NCBI GenBank assembly: GCA_964509195.1
Contig: CAZDWJ010000005.1
Coordinates: forward strand, 114,379-178,378
Origin: UBA4802 sp964509195
GTDB taxonomy: Bacteria > Spirochaetota > UBA4802 > UB4802
Length of the DNA: 64,000 nucleotides
Reading direction: 5' to 3'
Shown here: positions 1 to 9,297 of the stretch, piece after piece
Layout: every line of letters begins with the position of its first letter
Position numbering within the stretch: the first letter of the stretch is position 1
Made by a program: the position numbers and the translations under genes
The notes under the pieces: generated by a model
The model's input: only the letters and a program-made list of their open reading frames with translations
The model's database searches: none
Told to the model about the DNA's origin: nothing

Positions 1-1032
1 AGCAGCTTCCACGGTGCCTTCTATCATGCTTCCACCACCAGTCAACACAACTCCAGCTGCCAATATTTCCTTTTTCCCGCTTTTTACCAGTTCATTGTCA
101 ACCATCTCCATTATCTCAATCATTCGCGGTTCAATAATCTGAGCCAGCTCATGTCTAAACAGCCGCCGTGGAGCCCTACCCCCTACTGATGGCACTTCTA
201 TGGTTTCTGACGCATCAACTAAATCAACAACTGCACAGCCATATTTTTTCTTGATAACCTCTGCTGAATCGATAGGTGTCCTGAGTCCTATTGATATATC
301 ATTGGTAACATGTATTCCACCTATTCCCAGAACTGCCGAATATGCCACACCACCCTCAATAAAAACAATAATATCCGTTGTGCCACCACCAATATCCACA
401 AGCGCCACCCCTAAATCCTTTTCATCACGGCTTAATGTTGCCTCTGCCGAAGCAAGGGGTGAAAATACAATATCATTACATGTGAATCCAGCTTTATTAA
501 TTGACTTAACCAGATTTTGAATGCTTGTGGTTGAACCAGTAATAATATGTACTTCAGCCTCAAGCCGCACTCCACTCATACCTATAGGATCTTTTATCCC
601 GGTCTGGTCATCAACAGCAAATTCTTTGGATAACACATGGATAATTTCTCTGTCCATGGGAATCACTATAGCCTGGGCTGCCTCAATAACTCTTTTCATC
701 TCAAGCGGTGTGATCGTACGACTACGGTTTGCAACGGCAACCACTCCTCTTGAGTTTTCGCCCTTTATATGCTGTCCGGTAACACCAACAAATACTGAGC
801 TTACCTCACAGCCTGCCATTAGTTCAGCATCCTCTATCGCCTTAACTATTGATGAAACAGTGTTATCAATGTTTACAATAATGCCATTTTTTAATCCTCT
901 TGAAGGTGCAACTCCAACACCCACAACTTCAACCTGCTTATTTTCATTCAAAAAGCCAATGACTGCACAGGTTTTTGTTGTACCAATATCAAGACCTACA
1001 ACAATATTATCTAATATGGTATCTTCTTTCAT
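1..1032 (-). CDS. ftsA: Cell division protein FtsA (partial, C-terminus off the window)
   Basis: FtsA is the actin-like, membrane-tethered ATPase that anchors FtsZ filaments to the inner membrane. Translating the minus strand from the ATG at 1032 gives 344 uninterrupted codons running off the left edge; the family is about 400-420 residues, so roughly the last 70 are missing. Visible actin-fold motifs are VVGLDIGTTKT near residues 11-21 (phosphate 1) and DIGGGTTD at 213-220 (phosphate 2), followed near the edge by a glycine-rich LTGGGSMIEG stretch (adenosine motif). The start lies 4 bases after the ftsQ stop, so the two are probably co-translated. The C-terminal amphipathic membrane helix cannot be seen. 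ftsZ would be expected next, outside the window. Confidence 0.95.
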   Translation of the reverse strand, partial: MKEDTILDNIVVGLDIGTTKTCAVIGFLNENKQVEVVGVGVAPSRGLKNGIIVNIDNTVSSIVKAIEDAELMAGCEVSSVFVGVTGQHIKGENSRGVVAVANRSRTITPLEMKRVIEAAQAIVIPMDREIIHVLSKEFAVDDQTGIKDPIGMSGVRLEAEVHIITGSTTSIQNLVKSINKAGFTCNDIVFSPLASAEATLSRDEKDLGVALVDIGGGTTDIIVFIEGGVAYSAVLGIGGIHVTNDISIGLRTPIDSAEVIKKKYGCAVVDLVDASETIEVPSVGGRAPRRLFRHELAQIIEPRMIEIMEMVDNELVKSGKKEILAAGVVLTGGGSMIEGTVEAA

Positions 1033-1036
1033 AGTG

Positions 1037-1726
1037 TCACCATACCACCATTCTTTTTTGAGTCACAACAGCATTATCAGGATACGCTTTTTTACTATCA
1101 TACAATCCAATCACAGCATCAAGCAACGCAAGGCCATTGTATGTTTCATCCCATATACATTTTGAGGTAAAACCATGAAATTGTACATATGATACTTCAG
1201 GGTTCATACAATTAATAACTGATATTCTGCTTACCAGGGCACTGTTGTTATGCATCATTTTCTTCAACATCATAAGGATATGTATAATTCTTGGCGATAG
1301 TTTATTATCAATAATCTCAGCATGACTTATTTTAATTATCGGCCTGTCATAGGCGTAAACTCTACTGGTTGATAGTATTCTTAAATTGGAATCCACTTCC
1401 ACAGAAAGAAGAGTATTGCCTTTATCAATTAAAACCACAGCAATAATTTCTTTTTCCTTAACATGTATCGTGCAAATTCCTTTTTCAACAGTAATGGCAA
1501 ATGATTCTATCATGATAGTATTCTGCAACGCAGCGTGTAGTATATCCACATCAACGAAAACTTTTCCATCTTTTACATATACACCTTGCTGCAGTATCTC
1601 ATTTTTATTAAGATATTTTATCCCCTGCACCCTTATGCTTAAAACTTCCGTACCATTTGCATAACTTATTGCAGAATCCATCACTAACAAAAGCAAAACC
1701 ACCATACTGTATAACGCTTTTCTCAA
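1037..1726 (-). CDS. ftsQ: Short FtsQ-like division protein (POTRA domain)
   Basis: FtsQ links the cytoplasmic and periplasmic halves of the divisome. This 229-residue protein is called FtsQ from its place between murC and ftsA and its fold: one hydrophobic N-terminal segment (about residues 5-23), then a POTRA-like start (SIRVQGIKYLNKNEIL, about 30-45) and a beta-rich domain. It is shorter than the usual 250-280 residues and almost lacks the cytoplasmic tail found before the membrane helix in enterobacterial FtsQ. The sequence AISYANG after the hydrophobic stretch could even be a signal peptidase site. The start overlaps the murC stop as ATGA, implying translational coupling. Sequence similarity to FtsQ is weak, so the name rests partly on context. 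Confidence 0.78.
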   Translation of the reverse strand: MRKALYSMVVLLLLVMDSAISYANGTEVLSIRVQGIKYLNKNEILQQGVYVKDGKVFVDVDILHAALQNTIMIESFAITVEKGICTIHVKEKEIIAVVLIDKGNTLLSVEVDSNLRILSTSRVYAYDRPIIKISHAEIIDNKLSPRIIHILMMLKKMMHNNSALVSRISVINCMNPEVSYVQFHGFTSKCIWDETYNGLALLDAVIGLYDSKKAYPDNAVVTQKRMVVW

Positions 1727-3105
1727 CTGCGCACCCCTTCGCTCTCAATTCTGGAAAGGATTTTTGGCCCAACCTTGTAAATATCACCCGCACCTAATGT
1801 CAGGATTACATCCCCTTTTTTTGCTACTCTGCGTATATATTCTGGCACATCATCCAGGTGCTGTAAAATTTCAACATCCCTTCCTTCGTGCTTTTTGACA
1901 GCCTGTTGTATGAGCTGGCTGCTGACTCCTTCTATTGGCTCCTCACCTGCAGGATAAATTTCGGTTAATATTAATTCATCGGCCATTACAAAAGCCTGCC
2001 CAAACTCATCATACAGATACTGAGTCCGCGAATAACGATGTGGCTGGAAAATTACCACCACACGCCGTCCTAATTGTTTTACTGCTTCAAGCGTTGCGCG
2101 TATCTCAGTTGGGTGATGTCCATAATCATCTACCACAAGTATGCCATTTGCTTCGCCTATCTTCTCCAGGCGCCTTCCCACACCTTTAAAAGCAGCGATA
2201 GCTTCAGCGATCACTTCAAATGATAAACCTAATTCCAGGGCTACAGCCACAACAGCCAGTGAGTTAATAATATTATGCTTACCCAGTAAATTGAGAACTA
2301 TCTCACCTAACTTATCTTCTTTAAAATAACACGTGTACTGTGTGGAACCATTCAGCAATTTAATATCGGCTGCTTTAAAATCAGCTTTTGCATTAAACCC
2401 GTAAGTAACAAAAGGTCTTTCTATTTTTGGCAAAAGTTCAAGGATGACCGGATCATCGATGCATACCACCGAATATCCGTAAAAAGGTATATTATTCATA
2501 TAGGTGACAAAGGCTTCTTTGATGCCTTCAAAATATTTATAGTGGTCAAGATGGTCTGCATCAATATTGGTAACAACACCAATAGTTGGCAGAAGTTTAA
2601 GAAATGAGCCATCGGATTCATCTGCTTCAAATACAATGTATTGCCCCTGGCCAACGCGGGCATTACTTTCAAAGTTAAGTACTTTTCCACCAACAACTGC
2701 TGTGGGATTAAGGCCTCCATGATACAGCACATACGAAAGCATGGACGACGTTGTTGTTTTACCGTGAGTTCCTGCCACTCCTATACCATGTTTTAACCGC
2801 ACAAGCTCAGCAAGCATTTCGGAGCGGTGTATGACCGGTATCTTCCGTTTTCGTGCTTCTATAAGTTCTGGGTTGTTTTTGTTTATTGCACTGGACGTAA
2901 CAACTACATGGTAATCCTTTATATTTGAAGGATAATGCCCAATGTATATAGTGGCACCTAATTTATGTAATCGTTTTGTTTGTTCTGATTCACGCAGATC
3001 TGACCCTGACACTTCATATCCTAAATTAATTAAAATCTCAGCAATACCGGACATCCCAATACCGCCAATTCCAATAAAATGCATCTTTTTAGACTTTCTG
3101 AACAC
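1723..3105 (-). CDS. murC: UDP-N-acetylmuramate--L-alanine ligase MurC
   Basis: MurC adds L-alanine to UDP-MurNAc, the first peptide step of peptidoglycan precursor synthesis, in the cytoplasm with ATP. The 460-residue protein has the N-terminal Rossmann motif GIGGIGMSG (12-20), the Mur-ligase P-loop GTHGKTTT (112-119), the EADESDGSF segment and the HHPTEIRATL region of the C-terminal domain, all typical and of normal length. The start is a GTG preceded by AGGAG about 9 bases upstream. It sits 12 bases after murG and overlaps ftsQ by 4 bases. No murB or ddl follows it, unlike many dcw clusters. Confidence 0.97.
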   Translation of the reverse strand: MFRKSKKMHFIGIGGIGMSGIAEILINLGYEVSGSDLRESEQTKRLHKLGATIYIGHYPSNIKDYHVVVTSSAINKNNPELIEARKRKIPVIHRSEMLAELVRLKHGIGVAGTHGKTTTSSMLSYVLYHGGLNPTAVVGGKVLNFESNARVGQGQYIVFEADESDGSFLKLLPTIGVVTNIDADHLDHYKYFEGIKEAFVTYMNNIPFYGYSVVCIDDPVILELLPKIERPFVTYGFNAKADFKAADIKLLNGSTQYTCYFKEDKLGEIVLNLLGKHNIINSLAVVAVALELGLSFEVIAEAIAAFKGVGRRLEKIGEANGILVVDDYGHHPTEIRATLEAVKQLGRRVVVIFQPHRYSRTQYLYDEFGQAFVMADELILTEIYPAGEEPIEGVSSQLIQQAVKKHEGRDVEILQHLDDVPEYIRRVAKKGDVILTLGAGDIYKVGPKILSRIESEGVRS

Positions 3106-3117
3106 TTCCTTATACTC

Positions 3118-4230
3118 CTACTTTTTCAAATCACAATCTTTTACAATGTAATTAATAATGTCTTCTGCAGCACTAATCCTTGCCAGTGACTGTGCTCTTG
3201 CAGACATTTTTTTAAGCAACGTTTCATTATCAAGTAAATCAAACAACAGTGGAGCTACTTTTTGAGCTGTCGCCTCATTATTTTCAACTAGCTCTGCTGC
3301 TTGAGCTTTTACAAATTCCATAGCATTTTTCTTCTGATGGTCTTTTGCTGCATACGGATAGGGAATTAAAATTGACGGAATACCCCACGCTGCAAGCTCC
3401 ATCAACACACCTGCTCCAGCCCTGCTAATTGCAATATCACATGCTGCATACGAATTCTCAACATCAAGTATGTAGGGGGCAAGAAATATCGATGCCCTGT
3501 GTGTCACATCCTGTAGCTTTTCTTTAAATTGCTCATATGAGTAGGTGCCGGTACTCCAGATAATACCGATATCAGTAAAGTTTTCAGGAAATTGCGTTAT
3601 CATATCATACATGAGTTCATTAAGTTTCAGGGCACCCTGACTTCCGCCTATCACCAGGATTACTTTTTTACAATGCATCATATTAAAGCGTTTTAATGCT
3701 GCATCCTTTTCTATCTGTTTTAACACATGTTTTCGTACAGGATTGCCTGAATGAATAATTGAATGGGTTATTTCAATGTCCAGATAGTCGGTTGTAGCTT
3801 CAAATGTTGTGAATATTGCCTTTGCCCGCTTTGCAAACACATTGGTCACCATTCCGGGAACAACATTCTGCTCGCACAGATATACAGGGATCTTTTTCAA
3901 AAGCGCTGCAACCAGTGAAGGTGCAGAAACATAGCCCCCCATGCCTATGACAGCTGCAACTTTATTCTTTGTTATAAACCTCATTGTCCACAGTAAGGCC
4001 GAAATAAATTGCACTGTGAACACTGGAAGGTTAAAAATATTCTTCCACATCGTTGGCGCATTATATGTGTGCAAATTTTCTATAGTATTTAACGAAGAAA
4101 ATTTCACATCGTTAGCTCCAACTAACAATATGGGATTATAGCCTCTTATTTTAAATTCTTCATACAATGCTATACCTGGCATGATATGCCCACCTGTACC
4201 TCCACCACTTATTAATACTGCACCTTTCAT
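3118..4230 (-). CDS. murG: UDP-GlcNAc:undecaprenyl-PP-MurNAc-pentapeptide transferase MurG
   Basis: MurG transfers GlcNAc from UDP-GlcNAc to lipid I to form lipid II on the inner face of the cytoplasmic membrane. Visible motifs are the N-terminal GGTGGHIMPG loop, GGYVSAPS, the EQNVVPG segment, SGNPVR, GGSQGA and the C-terminal SRAGAGVLMELAAWG donor-binding block. The ATG at 4230 is preferred because it overlaps the ftsW stop as ATGA and has GAGGTG five bases upstream. An in-frame GTG two codons earlier (4236) has no such site. The product is 370 residues, the usual size. Confidence 0.96.
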   Translation of the reverse strand: MKGAVLISGGGTGGHIMPGIALYEEFKIRGYNPILLVGANDVKFSSLNTIENLHTYNAPTMWKNIFNLPVFTVQFISALLWTMRFITKNKVAAVIGMGGYVSAPSLVAALLKKIPVYLCEQNVVPGMVTNVFAKRAKAIFTTFEATTDYLDIEITHSIIHSGNPVRKHVLKQIEKDAALKRFNMMHCKKVILVIGGSQGALKLNELMYDMITQFPENFTDIGIIWSTGTYSYEQFKEKLQDVTHRASIFLAPYILDVENSYAACDIAISRAGAGVLMELAAWGIPSILIPYPYAAKDHQKKNAMEFVKAQAAELVENNEATAQKVAPLLFDLLDNETLLKKMSARAQSLARISAAEDIINYIVKDCDLKK

Positions 4231-5384
4231 ACCCACACCTCACCACTGTATTTGAGCTCCTGTGGAACCACTTCACGGTATTTGGAGATATTTAACAGAA
4301 TTCCAGTTCCAATCATTGTTATTAATAATGATGACCCACCATAACTGATAAATGGTAATGGTATTCCCGTTGTTGGCAATACACCAATAACTACACTTAT
4401 ATTTAAGAATGCCTGCACAGTAACCAGCAATGTTAAACCCATAGCCAGCAATCTCCCATATTCATCAGGTGCACGTAATGCAATCTTTACGCCAAAATAA
4501 AAGAAAAGCAAATAAAGAATGACCACACTGAATGTACCCACTAAACCTACTTCCTCAGCAATAACTGCAAATATAAAATCGGTATGGGGCTCAGGCAGAC
4601 GTTTTATCTTCTGAGTTCCAGAACCTAAGCCTGCACCCAAAAGCCCACCTAATTTAAATGCAATAAATGACTGTATAATATGATACCCTTTGCCAAAGCG
4701 GTCTGACCATGGATCCAAAAATGCCAATATACGTTCACGCCTGTATTCAACCTGATAAATTAAAAGATAAAACATGGGCACACTCAAAACCGCTAGCCCA
4801 ACCATGTACATCAACGGAAATCCTGAAACAAAAAGCAACACCACCGAAATAATCGCAACATCTATTGCTGTGCCAAAATCAGGCTGCAGCATGATTAACA
4901 AAAAGAATACACCCACTATCAGAAGAGGCAACAAAAGTTGTAATACACTGACATCCCGCTGATGTTCATACGAAAACACTTTTGCAAAATATATTACTAT
5001 AAACAATTTCACAAGCTCTGAGGGCTGAAACCTAAACATCCCATACCCCAACCACCGCGACGAGCCTTTAACCGCAATACCCAATCCTGGTATAAGCACC
5101 AGCACAAGCGCAATAAGAGTAAATGCAAGCATTATCTTAGTGTATTGCTGATAGCTTCTGTAATCAATCTGCTGTACAAACATCATTACTATAAAACCAA
5201 TACAGCTCCACAGCAACTGCCGTTTCAAAAAGTACAGAGAATCGCCAAAAGTCCTTTCTGCAAAAAGTGCACTTGCACTGTAGGTCATAGCAATACCAAT
5301 ACCAATGAGAATAAAAGCCACTATAAAAAGCCCCATCTCAGGCTCAGCTTTCCTGCGTGTATCAATGACCGCCTTTACATCCAC
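4227..5384 (-). CDS. ftsW: Lipid II polymerase FtsW (SEDS family)
   Basis: FtsW is the SEDS-family glycosyltransferase that polymerises lipid II at the septum. The 385-residue protein has about ten hydrophobic helices, beginning at residue 20. It carries the SEDS signature region with RILAFLDPW, GLLGAGLGSGTQK and LPEPHTDFIFAVIAEE near residues 215-280, and the C-terminal GIPLPFISYGGSS motif. The start is a GTG overlapping the murD 3' end by 10 bases, with AAAGGGG upstream. FtsW normally works with the class B PBP FtsI, which is not encoded in this cluster. RodA is a relative, but position inside dcw makes FtsW the better call. Confidence 0.95.
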   Translation of the reverse strand: MDVKAVIDTRRKAEPEMGLFIVAFILIGIGIAMTYSASALFAERTFGDSLYFLKRQLLWSCIGFIVMMFVQQIDYRSYQQYTKIMLAFTLIALVLVLIPGLGIAVKGSSRWLGYGMFRFQPSELVKLFIVIYFAKVFSYEHQRDVSVLQLLLPLLIVGVFFLLIMLQPDFGTAIDVAIISVVLLFVSGFPLMYMVGLAVLSVPMFYLLIYQVEYRRERILAFLDPWSDRFGKGYHIIQSFIAFKLGGLLGAGLGSGTQKIKRLPEPHTDFIFAVIAEEVGLVGTFSVVILYLLFFYFGVKIALRAPDEYGRLLAMGLTLLVTVQAFLNISVVIGVLPTTGIPLPFISYGGSSLLITMIGTGILLNISKYREVVPQELKYSGEVWV

Positions 5385-6754
5385 CGCAAATGCCCCTTTG
5401 AAAGTCTATTATAAATGTCAATAAAATCATTCCCGCGTTCTTCATAATTTTTATACATATCAAACGATGCACACGCTGGTGAAAGCAGAACTGTATCGCC
5501 TTGCGTGCTTACCTTCATTGCCTTGATAACAGCATCTTCCATGGTGTGCGCTTTAATATGTGGTGTATCCTTAAAAAGTTCTGCAAACTCATCTTTAGTT
5601 TCGCCAATAAGCACCAGGGCTTTTACTTTGCCTTTAATAAAGTTTTTAAGCCGCGAATAATCATCACCTTTTGCTCTACCTCCCAAAATAAGTATCACAT
5701 CCCCGGGGATACTTTTTAATGCCATTATCACAGCACCAACCGTTGTTGCTTTTGAATCATTAATAAAAGTTCTTCCATCAAATTTTCCTACCATCTGCAC
5801 GCGGTGCGGCAACCCTTCAAAGCTGTAGAGCGCATCTTCAAGAGTTTGTATATCTATTTCCCTTCCTGTCTTTTTAGCCAATGAGAAGGTAGCCAGTATT
5901 GCCGCCATTGCATTCTGGACATTGTGCAGGCCTAATATTTTTAACCTGTCAGCTTTTGCAATTAATTGTCTGCCACCATTTATTGCACAATAAATGGCAC
6001 CATCTTTATAATAACAATCAGCCTCTTTTTGCAGTGAAAATGAATAGAGAGTTGCATTCAATTGTGGCAGATGTGTTGCTATAAACTCATCGTCACTGTT
6101 GAAAATAAAATAATCACTGCTATCCTGATTCTTTGCAATATTCATCTTGGCATCAAAGTAATCTTTTAGCGAATCATAGCGGTCAAGATGGTCAGGAGTT
6201 AAATTAGTAAAAATTGCAACATCCGGTTTAAATGTATGGATTGTTTCAAGCTGAAAAGAGGAAAGCTCAATCACAGCAACTGAATCTTTTTTTAATGTAT
6301 CAACTATCGACACATATGGAATGCCAATGTTACCGCAAGGGTGCGCATCAAATCCTGTTGATTTTAAGCAATGTGCAGTTAACATCGTTGTAGTTGACTT
6401 TCCGTCGGTTCCGGTGATGCCCACTATTGATGAATTGCAATAGCGGTATGCTAACTCGATTTCGGATATTACGGGTATTCCTTTTTTCAAGGCTTCCTGT
6501 ATTAATGAAATACGTTGCCAAACGCCAGGGCTTAAAACTATTTCATCAAAGCCCAAAAGTAAAATCGAAGGATCCTGATTGCCAGCTATCACATTCACAC
6601 CTGGGTCAAGCTTTTCAATGATAGGCATTAATTCATTCTGTGACTTAATATCACATACTGTCACTTTAAAACCTTTGCTAGCAAGGAAATTTGCTGAAGC
6701 CAATCCCGTCCTGTAACCCAATCCAACTACAAGTATGTGTTTTTTCTGCTCCAC
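5375..6754 (-). CDS. murD: UDP-N-acetylmuramoylalanine--D-glutamate ligase MurD
   Basis: MurD adds D-glutamate to UDP-MurNAc-L-alanine in the cytoplasm. The 459-residue protein has the usual three-domain Mur-ligase layout, with P-loop GTDGKSTT at residues 115-122, a TNLTPDHLDRY segment, the HRVQMVG linker and the NDSKATT motif that distinguishes MurD from its paralogues. The start is a GTG (6754) with AAGGA about 8 bases upstream. The gene ends inside ftsW (10-base overlap). A 73-base gap separates it from mraY, one of the few breaks in the cluster, and that gap contains an inverted pair of the GCGATAG motif. Confidence 0.97.
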   Translation of the reverse strand: MEQKKHILVVGLGYRTGLASANFLASKGFKVTVCDIKSQNELMPIIEKLDPGVNVIAGNQDPSILLLGFDEIVLSPGVWQRISLIQEALKKGIPVISEIELAYRYCNSSIVGITGTDGKSTTTMLTAHCLKSTGFDAHPCGNIGIPYVSIVDTLKKDSVAVIELSSFQLETIHTFKPDVAIFTNLTPDHLDRYDSLKDYFDAKMNIAKNQDSSDYFIFNSDDEFIATHLPQLNATLYSFSLQKEADCYYKDGAIYCAINGGRQLIAKADRLKILGLHNVQNAMAAILATFSLAKKTGREIDIQTLEDALYSFEGLPHRVQMVGKFDGRTFINDSKATTVGAVIMALKSIPGDVILILGGRAKGDDYSRLKNFIKGKVKALVLIGETKDEFAELFKDTPHIKAHTMEDAVIKAMKVSTQGDTVLLSPACASFDMYKNYEERGNDFIDIYNRLSKGHLRWM

Positions 6755-6796
6755 AGTAACTATCCTTATAAAAACTTTAAAGTCTAAAGTTTATGT

Positions 6797-6820
6797 GCGA
6801 TAGCTCATAAGATCTATCGC
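6797..6820. repeat. Inverted pair of the GCGATAG motif in the mraY-murD gap
   Basis: GCGATAG at 6797-6803 and its reverse complement CTATCGC at 6814-6820 face each other across 10 bases. This is one of the few places where the iterated motif occurs as a pair outside coding sequence. The arms could fold into a 7-bp stem in the mRNA between mraY and murD. No T-run follows in either direction, so a terminator is unlikely. Confidence 0.6.
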
Positions 6821-6827
6821 TTGCCCA

Positions 6828-7913
6828 TTACAAAATCTTCAATGAACTCAATCCCAATATTGCCAGTATAATGCCAATAATCCACATACGCACCACCACT
6901 TTCTGTTCAGGCCATCCTGAAAGCTCAAAATGGTGATGGATGGGCGCCATCTTAAACACACGTTTTTTCCTTAGCTTATACCAGCCAACCTGAATCATTA
7001 CCGACAGTGCCTCAATAACAAAAATGCCACCAACTATTACCAGAAAAAATTCTTTTTTAATCATAATAGCGACAGTTCCAATAATACCACCCAGTGCTAG
7101 CGAACCAGTATCACCCATAAATACCGATGCAGGATTTGAGTTAAACCATAAAAATCCTAACCCTGCACCACCCAGCGCAGATAAAAACACCGTTAATTCA
7201 GCTGCCTGTGGTATATAGGGTATGCGCAGATATTGGGCAATAGGTTGATGGCCAGTAAGATAGGCCATTACTGCCAAAACACCAACAACTATCGTCACAG
7301 TTCCAATTGCAAGCCCATCAAGTCCATCAGTAAGGTTAACAGCGTTAGAACTCCCTACAATTACAAGCATGGCAAAGATTACCCACACCCAGGACATATC
7401 AAGCAGCGCTTTATTAATAAAGGGGACATACAGCGTTGTTGCTTCCTTTGCATTTGATGGGAAGAAGTAAATACAGAGTGCAATAGCAAGCGCACATACG
7501 CACTGCATTAAAAATTTAAGACGTGCGGGAATGCCATCTTTTTTCTTTAAAATTGATTTGATATAATCATCAGCAAATCCTAAAACTCCCAAAAGAACAG
7601 TAATGACAATTAATAAAATAACATACAGGTTGTTAAAATTGCCCCACAAAAACACAGAGATAAGCACTGCACCAAGTATCAGCACCCCGCCCATTGTTGG
7701 CGTCCCTGCTTTTTTATGGTGTGTCTGCGGACCTAACATGCGTATTTCTTCCTTAAAGCGAAGTCGGGTAAGCCAGCGTATCACCAACCCGCCAAATATC
7801 AACACAATCAAAAGCGCTGTTAATGCAGCATACGCTGAACGAAACGTAATATATTGAAATAATCGCAAAAACGATAGATATTCCTGTAAAGGCAAAATAA
7901 AGTGATAAAACAT
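6828..7913 (-). CDS. mraY: Phospho-MurNAc-pentapeptide transferase MraY
   Basis: MraY moves phospho-MurNAc-pentapeptide from UDP to undecaprenyl phosphate, giving lipid I. About ten transmembrane helices are visible. The catalytic aspartates lie in FADDYIKS and in NLTDGLDGLAIG, and the histidine loop is MAPIHHHFELSGW, all diagnostic. I place the start at the ATG at 7913 (361 residues, like E. coli MraY) because GAGGTGA lies just upstream of it. An in-frame GTG at 7919 lacks a ribosome site. murF ends 8 bases upstream of this start, so the genes are probably one transcript. Confidence 0.97.
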   Translation of the reverse strand: MFYHFILPLQEYLSFLRLFQYITFRSAYAALTALLIVLIFGGLVIRWLTRLRFKEEIRMLGPQTHHKKAGTPTMGGVLILGAVLISVFLWGNFNNLYVILLIVITVLLGVLGFADDYIKSILKKKDGIPARLKFLMQCVCALAIALCIYFFPSNAKEATTLYVPFINKALLDMSWVWVIFAMLVIVGSSNAVNLTDGLDGLAIGTVTIVVGVLAVMAYLTGHQPIAQYLRIPYIPQAAELTVFLSALGGAGLGFLWFNSNPASVFMGDTGSLALGGIIGTVAIMIKKEFFLVIVGGIFVIEALSVMIQVGWYKLRKKRVFKMAPIHHHFELSGWPEQKVVVRMWIIGIILAILGLSSLKIL

Positions 7914-7920
7914 ATTCACC

Positions 7921-9297
7921 TCACTGTTCTAATGCGTTCACAACCTCTTCCATCTTCATTGAACGGGAACCTTTTATAAGCACAACATCATCTCGCTTTA
8001 TAAACTGCAGTAAAAAAGCAATCAGTTCATCTTTTGAATCAAATATTAAAACCTGCGTATGATCCAATCCACCGGCAATGGCACCATTAGCAATATACTG
8101 TGCATCATTGCCCCACACAAATACATATGAAAAACCTGATGCTTTCAATTTTTCCCCAACAGTAAAGTGCAGATTACGGGAAAGCTCTCCCAGTTCTTTC
8201 ATATCTGATAACACAGCAATCTTTCTTCTATCTGGAAATACTTTTGCGGCACTTATAAATGCATACTCCATTGATAATGGGTTAGCATTATAACAATCAT
8301 CTATAATGGTGCATCTCCCTCTTTTAATGTCACTTCGCATTGATACAGCAGTGTAATTGTGCAATGCTTCTTTTACATTTACCAGTGGTATTCCCATTAT
8401 CCGTGCAACAGCAATGGTAGCTATTACTGCATATACATTGTGAAATCCATATGCAGGGATAGTAATTGGAACACCTTCATAGTTCACTACTGTTTTATCA
8501 GGAAATAATGTGTAGGAAGACGGGCACATATCACCTGTAAGCCCAAATGTTATAACGTTTATATTTTTATCACGTGCCTTTTTCTTTACAACATCGGTGT
8601 GCTTTGTGTCATTATTGAGGATACATATACTTCCTTCAGTCATGCCATCCAGTATCTCAGATTTTGCATGTGCAACGTTTTCAGTTGATCCCAGAAATTC
8701 TAAATGCCCCTCGCCTATATTGGTGATAACTGCTATGGTGGGCAGTGCAACCTGTGAAAGGCGTGATATTTCGCCAGAATGGTTCATGCCCATTTCAATG
8801 ACTGCATACTGATGATTATTTTTTAATTGCAGGATAGTAAATGGTACTCCAATTTCATTATTATAATTTTTTTCAGTCTTGAGGCAACTGCCCAGTGTGG
8901 ACAGCATACTGGCAATCATCTCTTTTGTTGTTGTTTTTCCATTGGTGCCGGTAATACCAATAACCGGTATGTCAAATTTTTTCCTGTGCCATCGCGCTAT
9001 TGCTGCATATGCCTGCAAAGTATCACTGCAATAGATAGCGCTAGCATTATAATGATCGGTAATGCTCACTTTATCCTGTTTATGTGTTAAAAACGATGTG
9101 CACTTCCCAGTTTTGCATACATCTTCTATAAAATCGTGCCCATCAAATTTGCTGCCCGCTAGTGGCACAAAGAGGCTTTTATCCTCAAGGATCCGTGAAT
9201 CAGTAGTAATATACTGCACAGGTTGAACGCTGCCATGATGCACTGCATTGATGGCATCAGCAATGATTTGGGAAGTTGTGTCAAACCGTACTATCAC
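7921..9297 (-). CDS. murF: UDP-MurNAc-tripeptide--D-alanyl-D-alanine ligase MurF
   Basis: MurF adds the D-Ala-D-Ala dipeptide, completing the UDP-MurNAc-pentapeptide. The 458-residue protein has an N-terminal substrate-binding domain with TTDSR (31-35), the P-loop GTNGKTTT (117-124), EMGMNHSGEI in the central domain and DDCYNANPLSM in the region before the C-terminal domain, all characteristic. The start is a GTG overlapping the murE stop as GTGA. The D-Ala-D-Ala ligase that supplies its substrate is not in this window. Confidence 0.97.
   Translation of the reverse strand: MIVRFDTTSQIIADAINAVHHGSVQPVQYITTDSRILEDKSLFVPLAGSKFDGHDFIEDVCKTGKCTSFLTHKQDKVSITDHYNASAIYCSDTLQAYAAIARWHRKKFDIPVIGITGTNGKTTTKEMIASMLSTLGSCLKTEKNYNNEIGVPFTILQLKNNHQYAVIEMGMNHSGEISRLSQVALPTIAVITNIGEGHLEFLGSTENVAHAKSEILDGMTEGSICILNNDTKHTDVVKKKARDKNINVITFGLTGDMCPSSYTLFPDKTVVNYEGVPITIPAYGFHNVYAVIATIAVARIMGIPLVNVKEALHNYTAVSMRSDIKRGRCTIIDDCYNANPLSMEYAFISAAKVFPDRRKIAVLSDMKELGELSRNLHFTVGEKLKASGFSYVFVWGNDAQYIANGAIAGGLDHTQVLIFDSKDELIAFLLQFIKRDDVVLIKGSRSMKMEEVVNALEQ

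Noticed and set aside
200..1165. Two open frames on the plus strand over the left edge
   Set aside because: They are antisense to ftsA, whose minus-strand translation gives clear actin-fold motifs.
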